This document shows, piece by piece, positions 36,654 through 48,400 of a stretch of 64,000 bases of DNA. A program made the position numbers and the translations under genes. Source of the DNA: Brasenia schreberi (lineage: Eukaryota; Streptophyta; Magnoliopsida; Nymphaeales; Cabombaceae); the NCBI GenBank assembly GCA_036023115.1, contig JAYKKT010000046.1, positions 5,713,501 to 5,777,500 on the forward strand, given 5' to 3'. Below the pieces are notes generated by a model. The model was not told where the DNA came from. It was given only the letters and a program-made list of their open reading frames with translations, and ran no database searches. Numbering within the stretch: the first letter of the stretch is position 1; every line of letters starts with the position of its first letter.

Positions 36654-38625
36654 TCAAAAGAGAAAGGGAGAGAGGTTGGTTTAGATCGCAGCTAAATTCC
36701 AGTTCTTGTCCCCTCGATTCTTGGGAATTGCCTCCCGTCTTGAGAGGGAGAGTGCTTAAATTCTTGGCGAGGATGTCAGATAGAAGATCGGACGGTTCAA
36801 AGGGCGTCGCAGTCAGGAAGTGGTCAATAGTGGCCGTTCAATCTTCTGTTTCACTGTTATCGTTGGGACGCGGGGATCCGACGTAGATTTTTCTGTGACG
36901 TGGCAAGTTGTAATTGCCTTGTGGGCGGTTAGGGGCGTAACGGTTTGTCTGCTCTCGAGTCGGTTGCTTGTGAACCGAATCGATCGTGCATGGTGCAAAC
37001 GGTTCGGGTTTGAGACAGATACCCGGAGAGACCCAAATCAAGTATAGTTGATAATAGGCTGCGCAAACAAGCCGAACCCAAGCTTCTCGCATTTCGCATA
37101 CTTACTATACGAGCCAACTCGTGCTTCTATATTCAGAACCATTGTTGTGACTCGTGAGCTTTGCATTATCTCATAATGAGCCGAGCCCGAATTTGGTTGA
37201 AACTCTTTGTGCTTGTTTGGGCTCATGTTCGTCTTCATTTTGGTTCATGAGCTCGAATTCGGTTGAAATCCTTTGTGCTTGTTTGAGCTCGTGTTCGTGT
37301 TCGTGTTCGTGTTCTTTTTGGCTCATGTTTATAGGCTTCATCTAGAGGAATATGTACATTGCACATAATCCACTGTAACCAATCAACAACTAAGAAGCAT
37401 AGAGAAGGTTTACGACACAGCCACCAGGTTCATGAACCACTCATCCTTTTTCTCAAGCTGGAAGAAAGAAGCTAAGCCGAACACATGATGTTATTGTGCA
37501 GCTTAGTCAAGGTCGCAAACCAAACATGAGTAAGAGGGGATCAAACAAAGCTAGCCGACCACATGCGGCTCAGTTAGTTTATAAGCCGAAGTGGTAAACC
37601 AATGACAATATTAAACTAATGAGCCATAATTTTCCTCACTAGGGGTAGACTCAAATAGAACCTTCAGGTAGAAGGTCACAAGTTCGATTTTGCATGAGAA
37701 TTTAAACATGGCTCCATTATAAATATTTGCCCGGCACCTCATAACAACTACCCAACCCATAAACCCAACACGAGCCCGACCCAAGCTGTACACATGCACA
37801 TAGATATCATATTGAGATTATTGCACCCAGTCATAATTGGAACTGAAGGACACATCGAGCCAACTATATTGGTTCCAACTTCATCCTTTTCCCTTTACTT
37901 AAACACGATATGAAGTTCGATTAACCGGGTCTCCTTCACAACATTGGAGGTTTGAGCAAGAAGAATAGAGACCCATGTCTCAAGTGAAAGATCCAAACAA
38001 AAGCCATATTGTGGATCTCTGCAAGGGTATAGTATGTTCGAGAACAGCAAGGAAGAAGACGAGGATGTAGGAGTTTAAGAAGCCAGTAGGCACTGGAGTA
38101 ATGATGCAAAATGCTTTTCGCGACCGGTGGCGGTTGCTGATGCGATGGTAACCACAGAAAGACCATTGCCTTGGCACCAAAATGGGTGTCATTAACTTCA
38201 TATCATACCTGTTGAAAGAAACAATAAAGAATGATCTAGCTTATGTTGAGTTAACTGCTAACATGGCACAAACAACAACTAACAACAACTAAGCCTTTTC
38301 CCAATGTAACTTTATTATATTTTCCAATTTCTAATTCTTTTAGTATATCTATGATGTTTTCAGGTTTTGTTCTAGTTTTGTATTAATTTATAAATAGTAA
38401 CTGTTAATTTCTTATGGTTGTTACTTTAGTATGATCAGAATTGTTCTAGTTTCATTTACAATCACATAATTGAAAACAAACATGCACAACCCACTACCCA
38501 ATCTGCTAACAACGATTCCTTTTGAATCTTTGTCAGACCATATCTGTTTCACAGTTTCACCTGCAACTATGTATAGAAAAAATCAATGACATTAGAATTA
38601 TGGTTATTTTGCTCATGCATTTCAG
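36654..38625. other. intergenic with AGCTCG-type repeat and a SINE scrap
   Basis: 37040-37345 is rich in GAGCC, GAGCTCG and GTTCGT words, including about four GTTCGT units near 37290-37315. 37640-37720 carries a tRNA-like piece (GTAGACTCAA, ACAAGTTCGATTTTG). 38215-38305 holds a LINE scrap. No gene is recognised. The N-terminal exons of the downstream TcdA-like gene were looked for and not found. Confidence 0.5.
38215..38305. mobile_element. rearranged LINE 3' scrap
   Basis: The plus strand gives KETIKNDLAYVELTANMA, the LINE C-terminal region seen near 12450. This is followed by an ACAACAACTAAGCCTTTTCCC tract, which is the element's own 3' end in inverted orientation. Two pieces of one element have thus been joined head to head. 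Confidence 0.55.
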
Positions 38626-40771
38626 GTCGCACTTCTTGCTGCATGTGTACATAGAGGTTGGAGGGTGCTCTCTCCAACTGGTGCTGGTGCACGGGCCGAC
38701 CCTACACATATCCGTATTGATGATTTAAGTGAATCATCCACATACCCTTATCTCCAGTGGTAACTGCTCTTACCTTGTTTTACTCATCGTCCATTTCATT
38801 GAAGTAACTTGAAACGAAGAAAATGGAATGACGGTGCCGTTTTTGGTTGTGGATCTCTTGCAACCCTACAATTGTGGCTGCATTGAGTTGACCCGCAGCA
38901 TGGCCCGTTCAACCTCCACATTGTAAACCTTGTACCAGATGCATGATGTTTTTGAGTTTGTGTATATCATAAGACCATTTCATGCATGTTCTAGTTGGCA
39001 GTCCAACCGCTGAGCTTCAGATGTCATTGGTCATTTGATCATTGAAAAGGTAAGGGAAGGAAATCGTCCCCCTATTAACAAGTTAACACTAGAAATACAA
39101 GTTAGTATTGAGCTTGGGGACAATAAGCACAGTTTCTGACACTTACTGAAAGCATCATTAGGATCAAGTTTCGTACTGGCAGTGTAAAAATGTACCTGAT
39201 TTTGAAGTGCTGGTCAATAATTTAGGGTTTCATTTTACTCCTAGCTATTGATGCATTCTCTCATCACTCTATCATGCTTTAGAACAAGAAAAGCATTCGT
39301 TGTTTGCAGTTGAAAGCCAGTCTTCCTGTGGGCGTGCTTCTTTGTGTCCTAAAATTTTGAAGCCACTTGTTTACAGGTGAGGCACCGTTTAAAGAAGGAA
39401 CATGGTATCAGAAGGGGGATACCTGTTGTTTTCTCATTAGAGAAACCAAAAGCCAAGCTACTTCCGTTTAAAGGATCATGTGGAAGTGATGAAAACCCTT
39501 TTGATTATCAGGTTTTGGATGATAGATCCTCATTTATTCCTAAGTTCCTTATGATTTTGATCTTCTAAATGCAGCTTTCATTTGTTCAGTAGTCATTGGA
39601 TGATTATGTTTATGTTTATGAATAATCTAACCATGTTCTGCTTGCACCTATTTGTTTGGGGTACAACCTAATATACTTATCATTGTTTCAGGCAAATGTT
39701 TCTTGTCCTATCTCTTTTTCTCTTGGTTTATTAAAATGTGTAATCAACAGGTATCTGACAATACTGAATCCTGATGACAGATAGTTCCAGGATTTTGTGT
39801 ACTAATAATACCTGTTCTTGGTACTATCCCAGCCATTTTTGGACAAGTGATGGCATCTTATGTGGTCATCCAACTTGCGGACTTGCACTTCCAGATGGAG
39901 TCAGTTGTTAATCTAGATACAGATCACTATCGTGTCTTGCATCATCGTCTTATTGAGCATGATGAGCTACTATATAGTAACACTATGGGAGTTCAGGTGG
40001 GTAACCTCTTCCTGCTCAAGCTGCTTCATTCCCAATTTTTTACTGCATTAGGGTCTTTATTTAGCAGTTTTTACCTTTCTGTAATATGAGTTGTCGATGC
40101 TTCACACATCAAAATGGATATATCGTCTGTAAACTGCTTTAACTTGCAGGTAGTTGTTGAGGAAGTTATGTATGTTGTCAAAGAGTTATGGCGTGGCCGC
40201 AATGCACACGATCAGTCACAAAAAGATGTTGGTCGAGAACGTGGAGATCTGTAAACGAGTTGATGTTGGTGAGGTAAAGCGAGAGTAACATTTTATGTTT
40301 TCTGTATACACATGTCCACGCTGACAATCTTGTGCAGGTTTCAACGATCCACATATTTGGTATTTGTAAGTCATGCATATATGAGAGTTTCTGTTGTTTC
40401 GTTATAGAATACGTAGTTGAATAATCTCAGCATCTTTTCAGAAACTTTTTGTGCTCTCATGTGTTTGATCATTAATAGTCATTTCTTTTGCTATCTCTTT
40501 AACCTGGTGTTTGCCCTTAGATGTTGACCCTGGATGTAGGCCCTGAAATCATCTGGGCATCTCTCTATTCTTTTATGCAGCCATGAGTTGAGTGTTGGTC
40601 ATGCTTAAACATTTAGCATAACCTCCAGGATTCCAGCCTCCCGTACAACTCAGTTTGTAATTGTTGTACAGGTGGGACCAAGCAAAACCTGCTGCCGTAA
40701 CTAATTTGATATTTTCAAATTTAAAGAGGTACGGAACCATCAAGCGTACCACTTATAACTTCCAAGATTGA
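38626..40771 (+). pseudogene. TcdA/ThiF-like tRNA t6A dehydratase, 5'-truncated
   Basis: The family (bacterial TcdA/CsdL, yeast Tcd1/2) is E1-like and cyclises t6A at position 37 of tRNAs. The exons run as follows: 38626-38750 (VALLAACVHRGWRVLSPTGA, GARADPTHIRIDDLS); 39377-39511 (VRHRLKKEHGI, PVVFSLEKPKAKLLPF); 39781-39996 (IPVLGTIPAIFGQVMASYVV); 40150-40273 (EEVMYVVKELWRGR); and 40672-40771 (WDQAKPAAVTNLIFSNLK). All are C-terminal domain parts. The N-terminal ATP-binding half of about 200 residues is missing. In the fourth exon one base is lost near 40235: DVGRE is followed by a premature TAA, while WRSVNELMLVR continues in another frame. A further slip is likely at the end of the first listed exon. 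Splice sites otherwise look sound. Confidence 0.82.
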
Positions 40772-41940
40772 TATACAATGATTGTTGACATTCAGAATTT
40801 GAAATTTGATCTTACACATTGAAAACAAGTTCTTGTTTTTATGCTTGTAATATTTGTATATCTTTGTAAATGTAGTTGTGATGATTGTATTCATATAAAT
40901 ACCCATGCATGTAGTAATCTGTCAGACATCCAATCTTCAGGATCCATCTTGCACGGAAACTCTACAATCTGGTCAATTTTTGCAGCAAATGACACTATAT
41001 ACTGTCGTTCTGTAGTATGAGAAATTTGAAATAGTTACAGATGGGCATTATCGTGTGTGTGTGCAGTCACTATGATTTACCAAAAAGAGTGTTGAAGTTC
41101 CCTTCCGAATAATTATTCTATGTCTGCATCCTGTTAGAAATAAGTAATACATCTGATATGTCTAGTTATTGAATTGTTGTTGCTATGTTGCGCAGCAGCT
41201 ATGCCACTTTATTTGCTGAGGATGTATCAAAAGGTTGCTGTTTGACAGATTCCCTGTCTCTGTCTCTTTCCGTCAGTCAGTCACACTGTCTTTCTCTCAT
41301 ACACATGTCCATGCTGACAAGAACGAATAGGATATGTATTCCAAGTAACTGTCCGACTTTAAAGAGTGTTCAAAATACAGGGAAATTGCGATGATGGAGC
41401 CTTTTTGTAAGAAATTGCAGCTTTACATGGACACACTTTTAAAGCTTAATATTTGGTGTAACTTGTTCTCTCAAGATTCTTCTGTACTGCAGCTTCCGGT
41501 ATTAATTCTCATTACCATGCAAGTTGTAATATGGCAAGCATGCAGGCATGCCAGAATCTTTTCGGTGAAAATTGGATCAGGATATTTTTGCATTACTGCA
41601 CAAGATCACGTGAAATGCTTCCCATTGTGTTAACACAACTGGTCCATGGATGAACATTGAAAGAGATATATGAAGAGGAGAACAAGAAGCTTAGCCAAAA
41701 AAAAGAAAGAAAAAAAAGGAGAGGGTCCAAGTGACAAATGAAGGTCTCAAGATAAGATGGGGTAATTTAATCAGAAGTGGCAAACAGTAGCTGAGCGAAC
41801 TCCAACATGAGCTGAAAGGAGCAAAACAAGAACAAACAATTTCAAACCTGCTTGTTATATTCAAACTCTACTCTTTATGAAATAATGAACAGCTCACAAA
41901 TGTGTTCTTAAATATACCAATGCGAGGTAGGTAGTTCATA
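40772..41940. other. intergenic, nothing recognised
   Basis: AT-rich DNA with a short CT-like tract near 41250-41300 and an A-rich stretch near 41695-41720. I saw no gene and no clear mobile element up to the gypsy insertion at 41946. Confidence 0.5.
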
Positions 41941-41945
41941 GAGTG

Positions 41946-42323
41946 TGTCACAAGACTCAGACTAGGGGGTGTGCCCCTACGTGCCCCATGCCTAAGACCA
42001 GCACGCACGACCATGCGTCGCGCATCCGGAGCTTCACCGCGACGTGTGTAAACCCTTCTTCAGTGTATGTGTCCTTTGTACGTGTGTGTGTGCATGTGTT
42101 TGGGTTTGATTTGTATCGAGTCCTTGTAAGCTCAAGCAAGTGTTGTAAGCTTGGGCGAGTCTAAGTCTTAGCCTAGGTTGGATTGAGTCAAATAAGGCTT
42201 AGGGTTAGTAGTCGGGTCAGTCTAGACCAGAAACAGTAGCATTCGGGTGGCAGTAGTGGCAGCAGGCGAACAGGCGCGCAGGCGTTATGCCCTGGCGCGC
42301 GGCATGCAGGTGTTACGCTCCAA
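41946..42323 (+). repeat. 5' LTR, truncated
   Basis: It matches the first 380 or so bases of the LTR at 43441, sharing AAGACTCAGAC, GGGGGTGTGCCCCTACGTGC and CGGAGCTTCACCGCGA. It stops within the GC-rich GCGTTACGC repeats, where the internal deletion begins. Confidence 0.88.
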
Positions 42324-43420
42324 TCTCTTCCCATCTCTGAGAGGCCGTGGAAGTCAGTTTCCATGGACTTTATTTCAGGCTTACCTCGGGTAGACGACTT
42401 TGAGATGATCCTAGTGGTGGTGAATCACTTCTCGAAGTATGGTATATTTATGTTAGCACCTCGAGAGTGCAGTGCGAAGGAGACTGCACGCCTATTCTTC
42501 AAAAATGTGGTGAAACATTTTGGAGTGCCGGAAGAGATCATCAGTGATCGTGATGCTCACTTTACGAGTCGGTTTTGGATTGAGTTATTCAGACTGATGG
42601 GAACCCGTCTCCTGTTCTCATCATCCCAGCATCCGCAAACCGACGGACAGACGAAACGACTCAACGCGATGCTTGAAGAATATCTACGCCATTACGTTTC
42701 AGCGAGTCAGAGAAACTGGGTGTTACTCCTCGAAGTGGCGCAGTATAGCTACAATTCCCACAAGAGTTCAGTTACTGGGAAGAGTCCCTTCGAGCTTACG
42801 TTGGGATGACAACCATTAAGACCCTTAGAGCTTGTACTTGGGGATGGGGCAGCGAGTTGTCCAGCAGCCGTGCGAGAGGTACGCGACCGGCAGACCCTGT
42901 ACAAAGAAGCAAAGTTTTAACTTGAGAGAGCGAGGGCCCGAATGGTAAAACAGGTAAATAAGCATCGACGTGATGTTGAGTTTGAGATTGGAGACCATGT
43001 TTGACTTTGGATACCTGAGTATATCCGAAAGCAAGTGTACAAGGGCAGTCATATGGGGTTGAAGCTGAAGTACGATGGACCGTTCAGAGTGGTGCAGTGG
43101 ATAGGCTAAGTCGCTTACAAACTGGAGTTACCTGATAGATTGAAGATTCATCCGGTTATCCATGTATCACAACTGAAGAAATACTTTGAAGATCCACAGA
43201 GGCTTGATCGCAGACCTCCACCACTAGTGAGACAAGACATTCCAACTGTCGAAGAAATACTGACGCACAGAGTGCAGGGCGCAGGACCACGACGGTAAAC
43301 ACAATACCTGGTGCGATGGACTAGTAAGAGCGCAAACGATGACTCATGGGTGCCATGCGCACAGCTTTGGCAATACGAGCAGATGCTACGCGACTACCAT
43401 GCGGCATCGAGGACGAGTCC
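42324..43420 (+). pseudogene. gypsy integrase and chromodomain-like remnant
   Basis: The frame gives PWKSVSMDFISGLP, FGVPEEIISDRDAHFTSRFW, QHPQTDGQTKRLNAMLEEYL and YNSHKSSVTGKSPFEL. This is the integrase core with catalytic Asp and Glu regions in the usual order. A stop follows at about 42809. Beyond it, other frames read HRRDVEFEIGDHVWLW, then LPDRLKIHPVIHVSQLKKYF. Last comes EEILTHRV with a stop, then YLVRWTSKSANDDSWVP, a chromodomain-like end. This places the parent among chromodomain-bearing gypsy elements. It is broken by stops and by loss of everything upstream. Confidence 0.88.
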
Positions 43421-43440
43421 GGATTCAGTTGGGGGAGAAT

Positions 43441-44549
43441 TGTCATAAGACTCAGACGAGGGGGTGTGCCCCTACGTGCCCCATGCCTAAGACCAGCACG
43501 CACGACCGTGCGTCGCACATCCGGAGCTTCACCGCGATGTGTGTAAACCCCTCTTCAGTGTAAGTGTCCTTTGTACATATGTGTGCGTGTGCATGTGTTT
43601 GGGTTTGATATGTATTGAGTCCTTGTAAGCTCAAGCAAGTGTTGTAAGCTTGGGCGAGTCTAAGTCCTAGCCTAGGTTGGATTGAGTCAAATAAGGCTTA
43701 GGGTTAGTGGTCGGGTCAGTCTAAACCAGAAACAGTGGCATTTGGGTGACAGCAGTGGCATTCGGGTGGCAGTAGTGGCAGCAGGCGAACAGGCGTTATG
43801 CCCTGGCGCATGACACGGGTGTTACGCACTGACGCATGGCGGGGGCGTTACGCACTGGCGCATGGCGGGGGCGTTACGCACTGGCGCCTGGTGCCTGGCG
43901 CGGGCATTACGCCTGGTGCGTGGCGCATGCGTTACGCTAGGGGCGGCGCGCGAGCGTTACGGTCGTTACGACGGGAGCGCGGGCGCTGCAACTGGAGCCG
44001 AACCGACCCTAGGAGCTGGAGGGCCGCCAAGGGGCGTTGTAGCTGGACCAGATGGAGGCTTTATAAGGGCCTCAAGGAGCACTTGGAGAAGGCTAGTCCC
44101 GAACAAGAGAGGAGCTTCATCGACTGTGAGAGTGTGAAGACCCCAAGGAGCTTGTGAGCGCACCGTGACGCGGCTAGGCCGGAGGTTTCTCGGCTTGGGC
44201 CTGGGTAGAGGTCCTTAGCTGGCTAAGGCGTTGGTGCGTGAGTCCAAGTCCTGTGTTCGTGGATGGCCCTACGTTGTATGGAGTCGTTTGTAAACGTTTG
44301 GCATTGAAATAAAGTAAATGTGCCTGCTTCTCTTCCTACATCTCTTGTATAGGTTTCCAAGGAAGCGTGGACGTGTGGACGGTGTCGCGTGGAAGAGGAG
44401 GTTCCGCTGGGCATTGGTGTGTAGCTGAGCCAGGGTTGTGGAGCAGCCGGTGCATGCCAAAGGGAGGCTGAAAGGGACCTCGGGAAGGTTTCTTGCCATC
44501 ACCGATAGTAAAATTCGAAAATTTTGATTTCGGAATCCGACCTTTGACA
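43441..44549 (+). repeat. 3' LTR, complete
   Basis: A 1109-bp LTR starting TGTCATAAGACTCAG directly after the polypurine tract and ending TTTGACA before the target-site duplication. Within it are a GC-rich tandem array (about 43806-43960, units near 26 bp with GGCGGGGGCGTTACGCACT), a TATA-like TTTATAAG at 44060-44067, and an AATAAA signal at 44308-44313. Transcription start and polyadenylation would fall in that order. Confidence 0.88.
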
Positions 44550-44554
44550 GAGTG

Positions 44555-45432
44555 AATAACCCGAAACTGTTTTGAGATAGTTTAGTTTGTTTACTAGCCC
44601 TACTACGGGTTGCAAATTTTCAAAAGTGAACCAAGTTTTCTTTTGGATGTTCACGTGGAGTCACGAAATTTGCACACCTAAATTACTTCTTTTCATGATT
44701 TTTAAAAATAGCTCCACCCATTTCTAAAAAATTATCATACCACTCCTGATCTTACCCACGGTTTCTTTCTCTCTTTTGTTGAGAGTTCGCTTTCTCATTT
44801 ACTCTCATTGACACCGGCGTCTTTTCTAGAGTTGACAATGAATAACTGGAAATCTTCCAAATGTATTTGTAATTTTTTATGAATTAAATCGTATTTTATT
44901 TGTTTATTATTTGATGTCGACTTTAAATCTCCAAGAATATCTCTATCGATTGTAAAAGAATAAAATTTGATGAGCGATTTATAATATTTATTTTTTTACA
45001 TCTAATCAACTAATCAATCTTAAATACAATAAATTTTATTTATTTTTTCTTTCTTTTATTTAATAAAAATGTTGTTGATTATTTTAAAGGTTCCAATTCC
45101 ACCAGAAAAGTCACATTGGTTAGTCTCCACCAAAAGTGACCCGAAACAGATTCTATGAATTCGGTTACAGTGAAACACAAAATGATGCAAACGGACACAA
45201 AATTCCCAATTATTTGGTGTCAGGGATGCATCGTGCATGAACGGGCTGTTCTGCGACCTTCTTCCTTCCTCGATAAACATCAACAAATTTTGGCTGCTTA
45301 CTCATTATGTAACTTTCACGAAACAATCACCGCCCAAGTTTCCTTCTTCGACTCTTTTCCTTCTGAATTACTCCCCCACGCTTCGTCTTCTTCCTCTCTC
45401 TGAGTCCTCCTTCCCGCAACTCTTCCAAGAAG
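44555..45432. other. upstream region of PYD1
   Basis: AT-rich DNA between the gypsy remnant and the PYD1 start. Its last 180 bases are C/T-rich (for example TTCTTCCTCTCTCTGAG), as is common in plant leaders. No other gene is seen. Confidence 0.5.
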
Positions 45433-48400
45433 ATGGCGTCTTCCCTCTTGGGATCTTCCTTTCTTCCGGGTCTTTCCGTCAACCCCGGGAGAGGATTTCA
45501 GTCCGGAATCCCGGATTCCAGCAGGTTGCTGGTGATTCAGCGGAACTCTGGTTTCCGTCTCAGGGCTTCGGCGGAGCCGGATCTCAGCGTCACAGTCAAT
45601 GGACTTCAGATGCCGAACCCTTTCGTTATCGCGTCGGGACCGCCGGGTACCAATTATACCGTCATGAAGAGGGCGTTCGATGAAGGTTGGGGTGCGGTTA
45701 TCGCCAAAACGGTAACATTTTCTTTTACCGCTTTCTCTTGCATTTTCTTTTCTTTTTCAGTCTTTTGGTGTTGCATTGCTTTATTCAATTTTGTTATTTT
45801 TTGTCTTTGTGATCTTTTATGGGATTTTAATATGGATGATTTGTTTGCGCTGAGAGATCCGATTGAAGCATGATGAGTTTGGTGGAATCTAGCTTGAAAT
45901 CTGCTTTTACCGACTATGAAGTTGATGATTTGTTGTCTCTTCGGATCCTAGTTCCCTGATTCAGATGTCGATATCTAGATTATCTTACCATCAATACAGG
46001 AAATTTTGCCTGTTTAATTGCTTAATTTGATACTGAATTTGGTACCGCTGATTCTTAATATTTAGTTAGTGATCGTGTGTAGTATATGATGAATTTAAAA
46101 TGCAGCAATTGTTGTAGATCTGTGGGTTTCTGTACGAATCTGTCGACATGCGATAGGATCCATTGATGATGATAGTTTAGGTAACAGTATCTTGAATTGA
46201 AGTGTTTTAAATATGCCTCATAGTACGCGAATCCGGATATGCTTTCTGAAGATTTGACCAATGCACTTTGCAATCATGGTCCTGATGTACTTTTAGTTTA
46301 GTAGCGTTGTTCTCCTGGTTGTTTAAGTTCTTTGCGTTACCTCTAGCATGCGTTCAGGTATCTCTCGACTCTAGCAAAGTCATCAATGTGACTCCTCGAT
46401 ATGCACGCCTTAGAGCGTCAGCAAATGGCTCAGCAAAAGGTGAGATTATTGGTTGGGAGAACATCGAACTTATCAGTGACCGGCCTCTCGAGACTATGTT
46501 GAAGGAGTTCAAGCAGTTAAAGGCAGAGTACCCTGAGAGGATACTTATTGCGTCAATTATGGAGGAGTATGATAAAGCTGCTTGGCAAGAGCTTATTGAA
46601 AGAGTTGAAGAAACTGGAGTGGTGAGGGATTGAATCCTTTCGGTGTTTTTGAGCGTCCTATATATAGTCTATTACACGAAACTGGGTCTTTATTTTCTCT
46701 TTGGATGTTCTACTTGTTTGATTACTTACAGGATGCATTGGAGATTAATTTCTCATGCCCGCATGGCATGCCAGAGCGCAAGATGGGTGCTGCTGTTGGA
46801 CAAAACTGTGCATTGCTAGAAGAAGTCTGTGGATGGATCAACGAGAAAGCAACTGTTCCAGTGTGGGCAAAGATGACACCAAATATTACTGACATCTCTG
46901 AGGTCTGTTTCCTTGTGCCAATTCTCTAACAGGATCCTACTCTTTTGTCCAAATTTGTTTCTTCTGTCACGCTTCCAAGGTAGTTTTTAGTTGTTGAAAT
47001 ATTCTATTAGTTTGTATAAATCCTGAACCTCAATTTTCACTTGAAATAATCAGGAGTCTCTACTAAGTTCAAGAGAAGTTCGATTAGTTGTGTTCTTGAC
47101 CTTGGCCTTGGGATTACTGCATTAACAAAACTTGGGCATATTGCTTACTGTCAATTCAGTAATTTCTCCATATTGCTACTACCTCATGCCACTTAGCGTA
47201 ACTGTGAAACAATACTAATATCCACCAATGGAATCCTCATTGAAGATTTGGGGTGTCAAGATCCAGAGTCATCATGTCATTCAGGTCTCTTGTATTGTGC
47301 TGGCTTGTGCGGACCAGCTTGCACTGGTTATAGTGTCTAGTTATGTTTCACTGTGTGGCATCTCTCTGTATATCTTGGACAACTTGAATGACAGACAAGT
47401 TCTAGAAGAAATATCATGGCACATCTCTTTCCTATGCTGACGATCATGTAGATGCCATTCTATGCAAATAGATGAAATGTTTATGAGTAGTACGATTGTC
47501 AAAGGCTGACTGAAAATTATCCTCCATTATCCGATGTGGTGCTTGAAGGTCATAGATCAATCATCGATGCCAGTACATGTTCCCCATTACCTTCATACTG
47601 CAATATCTTTTCCAATATTTCAGCTAGTTTGCTTTGATCTTTGAAGTCACAAATTCAAACTCATTCAGGAAAAATGCACATTTGTCGCAAGTTAACCAAG
47701 TTAACCTCGAGATACCCATGGCTGAATCACAATGACAAATGACTATATTGCCAATTTACTGCTTGCCAAATCGTATTGCATCCCATATATATGTATATCA
47801 TTAGTTTATTTTCCTTCTGTTGCATTAAAACATCCTTGGGAAAAGCTCAAATTAAGGAAGTAAATAAATGTTTCTCAACCTTAACAAAAAACATTCCTTC
47901 TATACACGTGCTTCAAGGGATACACCCACTGCAATTATTTGTAAACTGTTGGAGAGAGGTAGCTTCAGTTTGGATGTTGGATCTGGTTCAGACGGGAAGT
48001 GAGAATTCATTATATGGTTGCAGCCATTCAGTCCACTGTTGCAATAAAACTCTGCACCTCTCAGCAGTACCAGACACAAAATATGAGCTTCAGTGACCAT
48101 AAGGCGAAGTGGCAACTGCTCAAAAACTTGTCTTTGATTTTAATTTGGTGATGTGACACTTCTATGGGATTGTTTTCAGTAAATGTAACCTCCTTAGTTT
48201 AGTCTTAGCAGTGGAGTAAATTTCACATGTGCGCATAGCACTTTGCATAAACATGCCATATCTGGTGGATGTGTGGCTGCGTGCATGACTTGGTCGGTTA
48301 TTTTTGTTTCACTAATTATACCACTTTTATTTGTTCAGCCAGCTAGAGTTGCTCTGCAGAGTGGATGTGAAGGAGTTGCTGCAATCAACACAATAATGAG

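Larger units (their letters stand above)
41946..44549 (+). mobile_element. Ty3/gypsy retrotransposon, deletion derivative
   Basis: The element starts TGTCACAAGACTCAG and ends CTTTGACA (TG...CA). It is flanked by a perfect 5-bp target-site duplication, gagtg, at 41941-41945 and 44550-44554. The 3' LTR is complete (43441-44549). The 5' LTR is cut after about 380 bases and joins directly to integrase sequence near 42323. Primer-binding site, gag, protease, reverse transcriptase and RNase H are gone. What remains internally is integrase, a chromodomain-like tail and the polypurine tract TTGGGGGAGAAT (43429-43440). It cannot move by itself. Confidence 0.93.

Noticed and set aside
39401..39415. TGGTATCAGA as a second retrotransposon primer-binding site
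   Set aside because: It lies inside a coding exon of the TcdA-like relic (HGIRRGIP) and has no LTR end upstream.
43339..44157. Open frames in the LTR (for example 119 codons at 43798)
   Set aside because: GC-rich LTR sequence with few stops; no retroelement protein lies there.
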